This document shows positions 1-8,280 of a DNA stretch of 41,906 nt, in pieces. Both the position numbers and the translations under genes were made by a program. Within the stretch, counting starts at the first letter, position 1; each line of letters begins with the position of its first letter. This DNA is from Campylobacterales bacterium (lineage in GTDB: Bacteria > Campylobacterota > Campylobacteria > Campylobacterales > QNZT01). The stretch is taken from the NCBI GenBank assembly GCA_024278835.1, contig JAJRSK010000025.1, positions 1 through 41,906 on the forward strand, in the 5' to 3' direction. Under the pieces are notes generated by a model, which did no database searches, had not been told where the DNA came from, and worked only from the letters and a program-made list of their open reading frames with translations.

Positions 1-103
1 TCTTATTTTTTTGAAAGTATTGCTTGGCGACAGTGCACCACTTGCAATTTGGCGAGGTAAAGAGTACCACGCGTTTTTGTCTTTTTTTACTTTTCTCTTC
101 CAT
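1..103 (-). CDS. Glutaredoxin/thioredoxin-like protein, N-terminal part (runs off the window)
   Basis: Only the first 34 codons are inside the window. After a basic N-terminus (MEEKSKKRQKR) comes a beta strand, VVLFTSP, followed by N-C-K-W-C, the CxxC redox motif of glutaredoxin-fold proteins, and then an amphipathic helix (TVAKQYFQ). The ATG at 101-103 overlaps the end of the upstream coiled-coil gene by 17 bases in another frame. This suggests translational coupling in the purE operon. The family assignment rests on the CxxC placed right after the first strand. The substrate and the rest of the protein cannot be seen. Confidence 0.6.
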   Translation of the reverse strand, partial: MEEKSKKRQKRVVLFTSPNCKWCTVAKQYFQKNK

Positions 104-443
104 AGTTCTCTACCGCTTGATTCCACATCATTTTATATTTTTTCTTTACAAACTCTAACTCTTCTTGTGTCTGCTTGAGTTGCTCACTTAAAAGTTTTAT
201 CGTTGTTTTATCTTCGTCATAGACATTTTGTACCGCATAAAGCGACTCTTTTAAAAAAGCATTCTCTTCACGAAGTGAAAGTAAACGCTCCTCTTTTGCC
301 CAAAGTATCTCTTCATGCAGACGTAACACCGCCTCAAAACTCTGCTTGACAAATGCCTCTGTTGTAGGAGTAGACGTCTCTACCATTGTAGTGCTATCTT
401 CTACTGCCTCTTCTAAAGGTGTCTCATCCGCATTGATTTGCAT
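87..443 (-). CDS. Small coiled-coil protein of unknown function
   Basis: This is a 118-residue protein that I do not recognise as a named family. The first 30 residues are acidic and rich in Thr/Glu and look disordered. Residues about 35-110 form a long charged heptad-like helix (runs such as LREENAFLKESL and LLSEQLKQTQEEL), so a coiled coil is likely. There is no signal peptide or membrane segment. It starts two bases after the purE stop codon and overlaps the following glutaredoxin-like gene, so all three are probably one transcript. No function can be inferred beyond that. Confidence 0.7.
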   Translation of the reverse strand: MQINADETPLEEAVEDSTTMVETSTPTTEAFVKQSFEAVLRLHEEILWAKEERLLSLREENAFLKESLYAVQNVYDEDKTTIKLLSEQLKQTQEELEFVKKKYKMMWNQAVENYGREK

Positions 444-445
444 GA

Positions 446-940
446 CTAGAGTCTTATCTCTACTTCTGAAGAGTCAATCTCTACTTTTTTTGCTTTTAAG
501 ATACGATCTTCTTGAAGCTTAACCCTCAAGTCATTATCTTCTAAGGCCAAGATTTGCATCGCGAGGTAGGCAGAGTTGCTAGCCCCTGCTTTTCCCATCG
601 CCACTGTTGCCACTGGCATACCAGCAGGCATCTGTACGGTTGAGAGCATCGCATCCATACCATCCATTGCACCACCTTTCATAGGGACACCGATAACAGG
701 TTTCGTCGTCAACGCCGCGATAGCCCCAGCAAGATGTGCTGCCATACCCGCTGCTGCGATAAAGACACGTGCACCCTGCTCTTCTGCATTTTTCACATAA
801 TCATGTGTACGCTCTGGGCTTCTATGTGCTGAAGAGATAACCAACTCATGTAAAACACCAAACTTGTCTAACACTTTAGCGCACTCACTCATCACTTCAT
901 AATCGCTTTTGCTACCAATGATAATAGATACAAATTTCAC
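446..940 (-). CDS. purE: N5-carboxyaminoimidazole ribonucleotide mutase (PurE, class I)
   Basis: PurE converts N5-CAIR to CAIR in de novo purine synthesis in the cytoplasm. The 164-residue length is normal for the class I enzyme. Near the N-terminus is the GSKSD phosphate-binding motif, then [10 protein letters not shown] with the catalytic His region, and further on [11 protein letters not shown] and [17 protein letters not shown], all typical of the family. The start is a GTG at 938-940, with a good Shine-Dalgarno (AAGGAG) about eight bases upstream. No purK is visible in the window. The gene leads a small minus-strand operon with the coiled-coil protein and the glutaredoxin-like gene. Confidence 0.95.
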   Translation of the reverse strand: MKFVSIIIGSKSDYEVMSECAKVLDKFGVLHELVISSAHRSPERTHDYVKNAEEQGARVFIAAAGMAAHLAGAIAALTTKPVIGVPMKGGAMDGMDAMLSTVQMPAGMPVATVAMGKAGASNSAYLAMQILALEDNDLRVKLQEDRILKAKKVEIDSSEVEIRL

Positions 941-1000
941 TAGGACTCCTTAAATAATCCTAAAATATTATCATAAAATCCCTTGTAAAAATCTTTGCTT

Positions 1001-2269
1001 TTAAAGTAGCGCCTCAAGTTCATACAACTCTTCTGACAATAGACAATTTTTACCATGTTTCTTTGCCTTATATAGCCAATAATCTGCACTAGAGATCATC
1101 TTTTCAAGTGAGTATTGCATCTGTGTACTTACACCGATAGAGACTGTAAACTGTATCTCGATGGCTCTTGGATAAGAGACGATGTTTAGCACTGCCTCTT
1201 CGACTCTCTTTCGTAAATTTTCAAACACAATATGCGAAGACTTTTTATCTGTATCACGCAACAGTACACAAAACTCTTCTCCTCCATAACGTGCCACAAT
1301 ATCACTTCCTCTTAAGCTATCATGTAAAATTTTTGCTAATTTTTTCAAAACGATATCACCTACCCCATGCCCATAAGTATCATTGATGATTTTAAAATTA
1401 TCAATATCTATCATCGCCACAGCGCACGATTCTTGCACTTTAACCGCATGATACACGTAGGGTGTAGCCACTTCAAAAAAGTATTTACGGCTTCTTAGCT
1501 GCGTCAAGAAATCTCTGTTTGATAGCTCTGTTAACTCTTGTATCTGGTCATAAACAGAAGCGAGCTGATTGAGTCGCGCTGTAAACTTACCTCTGCTAAA
1601 GGGTTTAGTAACAAAATCATTGGCACCTAGTTTAATAAAACGAATCAAACTCTCTTCATCGGAGGAGACACCCAAAACAGCCAATTCATTTTGCAATTTT
1701 TTCTCTCGAATATACTTAAGCAGGGTCACACCACCCATCTTTGGCATATGGATATCTGCCACAATAATTTTTATCTGCCTATCACGCTCTAGCATCGCTA
1801 ACGCTTCTTCACCATCTTTGGCTTCACAGACATCATACAGCTGATTTTTCGCCATTTTTACCATATAGGCTCTATCACTAGCCGCATCATCTACTACCAA
1901 CACTTTTGTGGAGAGATTTTTATAGATACGATGCACACTTTTAATGAGGTATGTCACCACCTCAGGTGACTCTTTTACCACATAATCTATCACTAAAGCA
2001 CGCTTAGATTTCACTTTGAAGTTCTCTTGACTTTTTTCTATCATGATAAAAGTAGGTAGCCCTGCCTCTGAGATAAAAGCCTCAAACTCTGTCGCTCTCT
2101 TGACATCAAAATCTAGCAACATTAAAATATAACTATTCTCTTGAATCAATCTCTTGGCATCCTCTAGTGTCTCTGCCACTTCAACTTCCAAGCCAATCAC
2201 AGATGTAAGCTGTGACACCAATGTACTCGAAAGACATCTTTGTGCTTGTACTATTAAAATTTTCTTCAT
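1001..2269 (-). CDS. Response regulator diguanylate cyclase with two receiver domains (REC-REC-GGDEF)
   Basis: This 422-residue cytoplasmic signalling protein is predicted to make cyclic di-GMP. Residues 1-115 form a receiver-like domain; its LLDFD stretch could hold the phosphorylated Asp but the domain is otherwise divergent. Residues about 121-240 are a canonical receiver, with VLVVDDA, phospho-acceptor ADIHMP and FVTKPF. Residues about 250-415 form a GGDEF domain (FLTQLRSR, IDIDNFKIINDTYGH, ARYGGEEF). GGEEF is an active-site variant known to be competent. An RGSD five residues before it matches the inhibitory I-site that binds c-di-GMP. One TATCATGATA palindrome lies inside the gene, read as I-M-I. 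No histidine kinase is adjacent. Confidence 0.92.
   Translation of the reverse strand: MKKILIVQAQRCLSSTLVSQLTSVIGLEVEVAETLEDAKRLIQENSYILMLLDFDVKRATEFEAFISEAGLPTFIMIEKSQENFKVKSKRALVIDYVVKESPEVVTYLIKSVHRIYKNLSTKVLVVDDAASDRAYMVKMAKNQLYDVCEAKDGEEALAMLERDRQIKIIVADIHMPKMGGVTLLKYIREKKLQNELAVLGVSSDEESLIRFIKLGANDFVTKPFSRGKFTARLNQLASVYDQIQELTELSNRDFLTQLRSRKYFFEVATPYVYHAVKVQESCAVAMIDIDNFKIINDTYGHGVGDIVLKKLAKILHDSLRGSDIVARYGGEEFCVLLRDTDKKSSHIVFENLRKRVEEAVLNIVSYPRAIEIQFTVSIGVSTQMQYSLEKMISSADYWLYKAKKHGKNCLLSEELYELEALL
2039..2048. repeat. Dispersed palindrome TATCATGATA (first of 28 exact copies)
   Basis: This is the first exact copy of a 10-base palindrome found throughout the window. Start positions of all exact copies I found: 2039, 2782, 3676, 5116, 5908, 6597, 7087, 8485, 12748, 16210, 16938, 16955, 17493, 21022, 21783, 22500, 22847, 23117, 23552, 27293, 29882, 33111, 34469, 36086, 36396, 36785, 39913 and 40957. 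Further copies have one changed end base and keep the ATCATGAT core, near 3721, 21214, 21526, 23765, 28408 and 29405. Many extend to CTATCATGATAG. The counting was by eye, so a few could be missed. Confidence 0.9.
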
Positions 2270-2347
2270 CCCCGTGAACCTTTATCTTCTGTACAAAACA
2301 AATCGGACATAGTAAAAAAAATTTTAATGAAATAGATTTTTTTAAAA

Positions 2348-3622
2348 TTAAATTTCCTCTTCTGCAGGCTTTCTTAAGATGGAATACGCTGGCAAATCCC
2401 CAGGCAGCGTGATTGGGTTAAGATTTCCGCTATGCACACTCTCTAGCTCCTTGTCACTTTCGGTAACAATTTTTTTGAAAAGGATAAAAATTTTCCCCTC
2501 TTTTTCAAAAATTGTACCTATATCATTATCCACGTAAGTGACGTTTTGGCCTTGTGGAGTAACAAGTTCTATCTCTTCATCTGGAAAAATCTTGTACTTA
2601 CACATAAAGTACTTTCCATCTTCACGCACCAACCCAGCCACTTCATGACTCCCCGCTGAGATAGCATTGTCATGTTTTTGGGTCTCCTCTTTTTCAAAAG
2701 GACGAGAGACGAGATAGGCATCGGAAAAACCACGATGCTTAGTCGTCATCAACTCTTTTTGGTATTTATCCGCACTAAAGCTATCATGATAGAAGTCATC
2801 TATCGCTTCACGATAGGCTTTTGCCGTGATGGCTGCATAGTAAGGGCTTTTGGTTCTACCCTCAATCTTTAGAGAGTCCACCACCCCACTTTTGAGTATC
2901 TCATCTACATGAGACGCCAAGTTCATATCCTTGGCATTGAAGATATAGGTACCGATATCGGGTTGCTCTTCGAGACGAAAGAGTGTCCCATGCTCTTCAT
3001 TGGCAGCATAGAGCGTATACTCCAAACGACAATCATTCGCACAACTCCCACGATTTGGCACGCGTCCCATCTGTACTGCTGAAATCAAACAACGTCCGCT
3101 ATAAGCAAAACACATTGACCCATGCACAAAGACTTCAAGCTCTAAATCAGGAATATGTTTTTTGATATCTTCTAAATCTCGTAGACTTATCTCACGTGCC
3201 GCGATGATACGCTCAACTCCTTGGTCATAGTAAAACTCCGCATCAAGATAATTTAAAACATTGGCTTGTGTAGAAAGGTGCAGGGGCATATTTGGTGCGA
3301 TTTTACGTGCTAGTTTGATAACACCTGGCGTAGAGATGATAAAGGCATCGGGTTTTAGCTCCGCCATCTTGGCCAAGTGCGTCTCTAAAAGTTTGAGTTG
3401 ATTGTTAAAAGGAAAGCCATTGATGGTGACATAAACTTTTTTGCCAAGGGCATGGGCATAGTTGATAGCTTCACCAAACTCTTCATAAGTGAATTCTTTA
3501 CCCGAACGAATCCGTAAAGAGAAGTGACTCACCCCACCATACACTGCATCTGCGCCATAGGCTAGTGCGATTTTCATCTTTTCAAAATTTCCAGCGGGGG
3601 AAAGGAGTTCTACTTTTTTCAC
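2348..3622 (-). CDS. U32 family peptidase-like protein, TrhP/YegQ type (tRNA 5-hydroxyuridine formation)
   Basis: This is a 424-residue cytoplasmic protein of the U32 (collagenase-like) family. It opens with VELLSPAGNFEKMKIAL and AYGADAVYGG, the family signature. In the middle it carries FVHGSMCFAYSGRC and NRGSCANDCR, the four-cysteine set expected to hold an Fe-S cluster. E. coli TrhP (YegQ) of this family acts in prephenate-dependent hydroxylation of U34 in tRNA; older annotations call such proteins proteases. TrhP-type function is the best guess because the length and cysteine pattern fit, but other U32 branches are possible. A TATCATGATA copy inside the gene is read as Y-H-D. Confidence 0.85.
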   Translation of the reverse strand: MKKVELLSPAGNFEKMKIALAYGADAVYGGVSHFSLRIRSGKEFTYEEFGEAINYAHALGKKVYVTINGFPFNNQLKLLETHLAKMAELKPDAFIISTPGVIKLARKIAPNMPLHLSTQANVLNYLDAEFYYDQGVERIIAAREISLRDLEDIKKHIPDLELEVFVHGSMCFAYSGRCLISAVQMGRVPNRGSCANDCRLEYTLYAANEEHGTLFRLEEQPDIGTYIFNAKDMNLASHVDEILKSGVVDSLKIEGRTKSPYYAAITAKAYREAIDDFYHDSFSADKYQKELMTTKHRGFSDAYLVSRPFEKEETQKHDNAISAGSHEVAGLVREDGKYFMCKYKIFPDEEIELVTPQGQNVTYVDNDIGTIFEKEGKIFILFKKIVTESDKELESVHSGNLNPITLPGDLPAYSILRKPAEEEI

Positions 3623-3675
3623 AAGGTTTCCTACAATTTTTATCTTATTATACTTGAGCTTGGCTAAAAAGGGAC

Positions 3676-3730
3676 TATCATGATAGGTGTTTTAAGTTTG
3701 ATTGCTCTAAAATTACACTCTATCATGATG
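3676..3730. repeat. Two palindrome copies flanking the putative trkA promoter
   Basis: An exact TATCATGATA lies at 3676-3685 and a near copy, TATCATGATG, at 3721-3730. A weak -10-like TAAAAT (3708-3713) sits between them. The arrangement looks like a pair of operator half-loops 45 bases apart, just before the trkA start. The same palindrome is scattered through coding regions, so a trkA-specific repressor is not implied. Confidence 0.5.
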
Positions 3731-3743
3731 AAAGGCAAAAAAG

Positions 3744-5054
3744 ATGGATATCATCATCGCAGGGGCAGGAACAGTCGGTTACTCCTTGGCAAAAAGGCTC
3801 TCATTTTTACACAATGTTATTGTGATTGACAACAATTTACTCAAACTTGATAAATTTAGCGAAGAGATGGATATCCTCACCTTTTCAGGCAATGTAGAAA
3901 ATCCTAACATCTATCAATCTATCGGAAAAGAGGTGATAGACCTTTTTATCGCCGTGACAGACTCTGATGAAGCCAATTTGCTCTCTTGTATGATTATTGA
4001 TGAAGAAATAAAGGTAAAAACAAAAATCATCAGACTGAAAAATGACTACTTTTTAGAGAGTGCTGTTTTAAAAAAATTAGATATTTCAAAAGCCTTCTCT
4101 CCGGATAGTTTAAGTAGCCAAAAAGTGGCATCACTCTTTGATTTTCCACAAGCCAACAATATCAAAAGCTTTAGTCAATGTCTACAAAAACTTATCTCTA
4201 TCCGTGTTGGCGATATCAAAGAATCACTATCTCAAGCCGATCTGCACCAAAGAGATATCATACTCGTAGGCATCGAAAGAGATAAAGTATTTTTTATCCC
4301 CAACCTAAAAGAGGAGATTCAAAAAGATGATTTACTCTATCTTTTTTTAAGGGTAGAAACCTTGGTAAATATCAGCGATATTATCCCGATAGATGCACCT
4401 CTTGATGTACAAAATGTCGTTATATTTGGCGCCAACACATTGGCACAAAAGATTGCAAAAGCACTTATCTCCAAAGGCTTACATATCAAAATAGTAGAGA
4501 CAAACCGTATGCGTTGTTTAGAGGCTTCTGAGCTATTGCAAGATAAAGTAACTATCATCAACAGCCGCGATATCTTTCAAGAAGAGGGACTAAAATACGC
4601 CGATGTCTTTATCTCTGCCAGCGACAACGATGAAACCAATATCATCAAATGCCTCGATGCCAAAGAGAGAGGCATTAAAAGGGTTATTGCCATCAACAAT
4701 GACAATAACTATTATGAGCTGATGCATCAGCTGGGTATCATCGCCATGAGAGGGAGTAAGATAGGCGCGCATTATGAGATATTAGACCAAATATCTTCCA
4801 ATCAAATCATCTCTTTAACACACTTTTGTGGTGGAAAAGGGGCACTTTTCATGCGAAAAATATACCCAAATTCGCCACTTATAGCGCACATCATAAAAAA
4901 ACCAAAACATAGTGAAAGCCTCTTTTTTATCCTAAGAGAGAACCAAATGCTTATGCCAAAAGAAGCTATACAGTACCTGCTTGACGATATATTGATTGCT
5001 GTAAGCCAAGAAGACGAGGAGGAGGCAATCAACCAATGGATAAACAATCTCTAA
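3744..5054 (+). CDS. trkA: Trk potassium uptake regulatory subunit TrkA
   Basis: TrkA is the cytoplasmic NAD(H)/nucleotide-binding gating ring of the Trk K+ channel. The 436 residues show the expected N-C-N-C order. A first Rossmann RCK-N domain opens with IIIAGAGTVGYSLAKRL and has an acidic strand end (VIVIDNN). A first RCK-C domain lies around 130-215. A second RCK-N starts near 225 (VVIFGANTLAQKIAKAL, VETNRMRC), followed by a second RCK-C. The trkH start codon lies inside the 3' end of this gene (19-base overlap), so the two are translationally coupled. The Shine-Dalgarno is weak (AAAGG, about ten bases upstream). Confidence 0.95.
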   Translation: MDIIIAGAGTVGYSLAKRLSFLHNVIVIDNNLLKLDKFSEEMDILTFSGNVENPNIYQSIGKEVIDLFIAVTDSDEANLLSCMIIDEEIKVKTKIIRLKNDYFLESAVLKKLDISKAFSPDSLSSQKVASLFDFPQANNIKSFSQCLQKLISIRVGDIKESLSQADLHQRDIILVGIERDKVFFIPNLKEEIQKDDLLYLFLRVETLVNISDIIPIDAPLDVQNVVIFGANTLAQKIAKALISKGLHIKIVETNRMRCLEASELLQDKVTIINSRDIFQEEGLKYADVFISASDNDETNIIKCLDAKERGIKRVIAINNDNNYYELMHQLGIIAMRGSKIGAHYEILDQISSNQIISLTHFCGGKGALFMRKIYPNSPLIAHIIKKPKHSESLFFILRENQMLMPKEAIQYLLDDILIAVSQEDEEEAINQWINNL

Positions 5055-6490
5055 AAAATATACTAAAGTTCTCCTCTTTCGTGGGTATCGCCGTCTCCTT
5101 TTTTTTTCTTTTGCCTATCATGATAGGTTTCTATTATGGAGAAGATATGCGTTACTTTATCTTCACCGACAGCCTGCTCTTTTTGTCTAACCTTGGCATA
5201 CTCTTTCTCTTGAAAAATCATAAGATAAATCTCTCTATCAAAGAAGGTATCCTCTCAGTCAATCTCATTTGGATATTACTAGGACTCACCACGGCCATCC
5301 CCTTTTACCTCTATACAGATGCGTCTTATATCGATGGACTTTTTGAGGCAATTTCAGGATTTACCACCACAGGTGCAACCATCTTTTCCAAGATAGAGTC
5401 TCTGCCTAAATCTATACTCTTTCTAAGAAGTCTTACTCACTGGCTAGGCGGTATGGGCATCATCGTCTTGGGTGTGGGGCTCTTTTCTTTGATTAATCCT
5501 AGTGGTTCACTCACTCTTTTTAAAGCTGAGTCAACGGGCATTAAAATGGAAAAAATCACCCCAAAAATAAAAGATACTGCGCTGAGACTTTGGGGCGTTT
5601 ATCTGCTTTTTACACTGCTAGATTTTTTCGCACTCAAGTTAGCAGGAATGGGCTACTTTGATGCCATTAATCACGCATTTTCTACGATTTCGACAGGTGG
5701 TTTTTCCACTAAAAATAGTTCACTAGGTGCTTTTTCTTCACCACTTATCTACTGGATTACCACCTTCTTCATGATACTCTCAGGCATAAACTTTTTGGCA
5801 CATTTGAGATTTTTCTCTACTGGAAAACTCGATAGCTACCACAAGGCAGAAGTCCTCTGGTATCTATGGCTCTTTTTCTTACTCTCACTCTCTTTGACTG
5901 TGGTGATTATCATGATAGATGGTGAGCATATCGTCCACGCGCTTACCCATGCCTTTTTCACTATCGCATCAGTTTTAACTACCACAGGATTTGCAACACT
6001 AGATTATGAACGCTGGGGCAATATAGCTATCTCTATTATTTTCTTGGCGATGCTCATTGGTGGCAACACGGGATCAACCGCAGGTGGCGTCAAAGTGATA
6101 CGCTATATTGTCATGTTTAAAAACATGAAAAACCAACTCATACAGACACTCAATCCAAAAGTACTAACAGGTATTTTCATCGATAAACAACGGATAAATT
6201 CTCAAACTATTAATGCTACAATCGGTTTTTTCTTCTTATTTATCCTTACCAACGCACTTATCAGCTTCTACCTCTTTGCACGAGGCTTTGATACACTTAC
6301 TTCTGTTTCGACCGCCATCGCATGCGTGGGCAATGTAGGACCGGGCTTTGCACTGACTGGTCCCACACAAAATTATGCATTTTTTTCACAAGCAGACAAA
6401 GTGATTCTCTCAATAGGAATGATTGCGGGTAGATTGGAACTCTACACAATGGTACTACTTTTTTCAAAAACTTTTTGGAGAAAATTTTAA
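5036..6490 (+). CDS. trkH: Trk potassium channel pore subunit TrkH
   Basis: This is the membrane pore subunit of the Trk K+ uptake system (484 residues, normal length). It shows about ten hydrophobic segments and the four pore-loop filter motifs in order: FTTTGAT, STGGFST, TTTGFAT and VGNVGPGF. The glycines that form the selectivity filter are all present. The start is the ATG at 5036 inside trkA, preceded by a purine-rich GAGGAGG. Two TATCATGATA copies (5116 and 5908) lie within membrane segments, both read as I-M-I. The pair TrkA/TrkH should be complete and functional. Confidence 0.95.
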   Translation: MDKQSLKNILKFSSFVGIAVSFFFLLPIMIGFYYGEDMRYFIFTDSLLFLSNLGILFLLKNHKINLSIKEGILSVNLIWILLGLTTAIPFYLYTDASYIDGLFEAISGFTTTGATIFSKIESLPKSILFLRSLTHWLGGMGIIVLGVGLFSLINPSGSLTLFKAESTGIKMEKITPKIKDTALRLWGVYLLFTLLDFFALKLAGMGYFDAINHAFSTISTGGFSTKNSSLGAFSSPLIYWITTFFMILSGINFLAHLRFFSTGKLDSYHKAEVLWYLWLFFLLSLSLTVVIIMIDGEHIVHALTHAFFTIASVLTTTGFATLDYERWGNIAISIIFLAMLIGGNTGSTAGGVKVIRYIVMFKNMKNQLIQTLNPKVLTGIFIDKQRINSQTINATIGFFFLFILTNALISFYLFARGFDTLTSVSTAIACVGNVGPGFALTGPTQNYAFFSQADKVILSIGMIAGRLELYTMVLLFSKTFWRKF

Positions 6491-6596
6491 GATTTTCACT
6501 AAGACGCTTTGTCAAAACAATAGGTGCTGAAGCAGGCAATTTTTCTCTAAAATATTTCAATTTGAAATGTTTCTATCCTCCTTATACAAATTTAAC

Positions 6597-6606
6597 TATC
6601 ATGATA
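6597..6606. repeat. Palindrome copy in the trkH downstream intergenic region
   Basis: An exact TATCATGATA lies in the 188-base gap after trkH. It is followed by AAGC...GCTT pairing and, at about 6630-6642, by GGGCTTTGCTCT. The latter is the reverse orientation of a hairpin core also found after glnA and upstream of the superoxide reductase gene. Confidence 0.8.
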
Positions 6607-6678
6607 AGCAACGAAGCGTAGCTTATTAAAGGGCTTTGCTCTGTTAGCGTTATTAAATGGTAAATAAAGGAGTCAAGG

Positions 6679-7008
6679 ATGCAAGGTATGATAAAAGTCA
6701 CCTACACCACTATATGTAAAAATGATATCAGCAAAGAGATAACACTCAATCAACTACTCACAAATGAAAAAGTACAAAAAGCGATTAAAAGTGAATTTGC
6801 TTCGGGATTACGTAACCTCTCTTTAAGTTATAAAGAGCAGAGTGCTATCTATCTCAAAACGCAAAAAGAATTATTTACTTTTACCGTCAGCAAAAACTTT
6901 TTTGCTGACTTGCTAGAGCTAGCAGAAGAAGATGCCCAAAAACATAAACGTCTTAAAAAAGAGTGTGATGGTGTAGAAATAGTAGATATAGAGACGATAG
7001 CAACTTAA
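6679..7008 (+). CDS. Unknown 109-residue cytoplasmic protein
   Basis: I do not recognise a family. The protein is soluble, with mixed alpha/beta composition in the first half and a charged helical C-terminal third (ELAEEDAQKHKRLKKE). It has no signal peptide and no membrane segment. A clear Shine-Dalgarno (AAAGGAG, about eight bases before the ATG at 6679) supports the start; a second in-frame ATG four codons later is possible. It is separated from trkH by 188 bases holding a hairpin and a palindrome, so it is probably transcribed on its own. The convergent cheX-like gene lies 42 bases beyond. Confidence 0.7.
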   Translation: MQGMIKVTYTTICKNDISKEITLNQLLTNEKVQKAIKSEFASGLRNLSLSYKEQSAIYLKTQKELFTFTVSKNFFADLLELAEEDAQKHKRLKKECDGVEIVDIETIAT

Positions 7009-7050
7009 GGCGTCACGATTAACTTTATCTCGTGTTCTAAGATATGAAGA

Positions 7051-7509
7051 CTAAACAGTTTCAGTGCTTGTCACCATCTCTATTCCTATCATGATAGCAT
7101 CACTATCAGCTTCAAAGAAAAGTTTTTTTTCAAATTCTTTTGAAAAGTTTTTCTCAAAAAAGCCTTGATATTCTGGTGTCGTTAGCTGTAAATTCACAGC
7201 ATGTTCTTCCTCCTCCCAGAGGACTTTTGCATTGCCTATGATGAGATTTGCACTTTCATTTAAGAGATCTATAATCGTATCTTGGTCGGGGTTATCCTCA
7301 AAAAGCAGATGTGATGAAAGCCTCTTCAACATAGGCTCACCCATACAAAGAAAAAAGCTATAAGCCTTATCCTTCTTGGATATTGTTATCATCGTGGTAT
7401 AAATATCCTCTAATTGCTCATTCTCATATGCCTTACATTTCACTTCCAAGGTGTTTTCAAAAAAATTTTCAACTGCTTTATCTATATATTCTACTGTATT
7501 TATCATCAA
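7051..7509 (-). CDS. CheX-like chemotaxis phosphatase-family protein
   Basis: A 152-residue protein. The stretch LLNESANLIIGNAK (about residues 83-96) matches the E-x2-N-x3-G helix that carries the catalytic Glu/Asn of CheC/CheX/FliY-type CheY-P phosphatases. The rest has the beta-alpha layout of CheX (AYSFFLCMGEPML; VNLQLTTPEY). It lies six bases downstream of cheZ on the same strand, so two different CheY-phosphatase types appear to be coexpressed. An exact palindrome near the 3' end is read as I-M-I. The family call is by motif only. It could be a non-catalytic CheX homologue. Confidence 0.7.
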   Translation of the reverse strand: MMINTVEYIDKAVENFFENTLEVKCKAYENEQLEDIYTTMITISKKDKAYSFFLCMGEPMLKRLSSHLLFEDNPDQDTIIDLLNESANLIIGNAKVLWEEEEHAVNLQLTTPEYQGFFEKNFSKEFEKKLFFEADSDAIMIGIEMVTSTETV

Positions 7510-7515
7510 GTTATC

Positions 7516-8214
7516 CTATTTTCCAAAAGAAGCAATTAACGCTTCTATATCATCTTCACTGACCACTTCCTGCGTACCATCACCATCGATATGTATCGCC
7601 GATCCTACACGTTCACTATCATCAACATGTGAGTCAAAGAGTGAACTCATGTAGGCAGAGAGTGTACGCATGACATTGATAACCCTCTCTATTTTTTGGC
7701 GGTGTATGTCTTGATACTGCATGATATCCATGGTCATCATCACTTCATCACTCGCCCCTTGTGCATCGCCTAAAACTTCTTCTGCTTTTGCTAGTGCTGT
7801 TTTATTCTCTTCAAGTGCTGTTTTAAAACTCTCTATATGACCAAACTTAGTGGACAATCTCTCAAAAATATCGATATTATTTTTCAATAACACCATCTGT
7901 TCAGTAGCAACGTTTTCAATATTCATTGTTATATTGTTGATACTTTCCAATTTATCGAAAATCTCAGTAGCTTTGACCTCAGAATCTTTTGTAACACCAT
8001 CTAGTTGATTAACGACTTGGTGGTCTGCTGTTGGAGGTGGGGGAGGCCATGAGGATGTTGCATCTACCCGAAAATGTTTTTCTTGTTGGTCTTTTGATAA
8101 ATCATGAATAGAGCCTATTCCTTCTGCATTCTCTTCCGCTTCTTCTTCTACTGCTGTTTCTTCATCTAAGTCTAAACCACCAGCCATCAACGCATCAAGT
8201 TCTTCTTGTGTCAT
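7516..8214 (-). CDS. cheZ: CheZ, CheY-P phosphatase
   Basis: CheZ dephosphorylates CheY-P to reset the flagellar motor signal. The central part (residues about 75-190) is a long helical region. It ends in a helix with MQYQDIHRQKIERV, the CheZ segment that supplies the catalytic Gln. The last residues, EDDIEALIASFGK, resemble the CheY-binding tail of E. coli CheZ. The N-terminus, MTQEELDALMAGGLD, looks like the CheY-binding N-terminus of FliM. An acidic linker and a proline run (WPPPPP) separate the parts. I chose the ATG at 8212-8214 because GGAG lies nine bases upstream; an ATG five codons earlier (8229) has no Shine-Dalgarno. Confidence 0.85.
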   Translation of the reverse strand: MTQEELDALMAGGLDLDEETAVEEEAEENAEGIGSIHDLSKDQQEKHFRVDATSSWPPPPPTADHQVVNQLDGVTKDSEVKATEIFDKLESINNITMNIENVATEQMVLLKNNIDIFERLSTKFGHIESFKTALEENKTALAKAEEVLGDAQGASDEVMMTMDIMQYQDIHRQKIERVINVMRTLSAYMSSLFDSHVDDSERVGSAIHIDGDGTQEVVSEDDIEALIASFGK

Positions 8215-8244
8215 AGCACTTTTCTCCATAAAGCAGATTTTTAT

Positions 8245-8250
8245 TATAAT
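8245..8250 (+). promoter_or_regulatory. -10 box of the hisK-like gene
   Basis: TATAAT lies 30 bases before the ATG at 8281, with AGGAG between them. No clear -35 box is visible, as is usual for Campylobacterota housekeeping promoters. Confidence 0.6.
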
Positions 8251-8280
8251 TCTATATCGACTATTAGGAGAATTTATTAA

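Noticed and set aside
3676-3730. The pair of palindromes as a dedicated trkA operator
   Set aside because: The same motif is spread through coding regions of unrelated genes, so a gene-specific operator is not needed to explain it.
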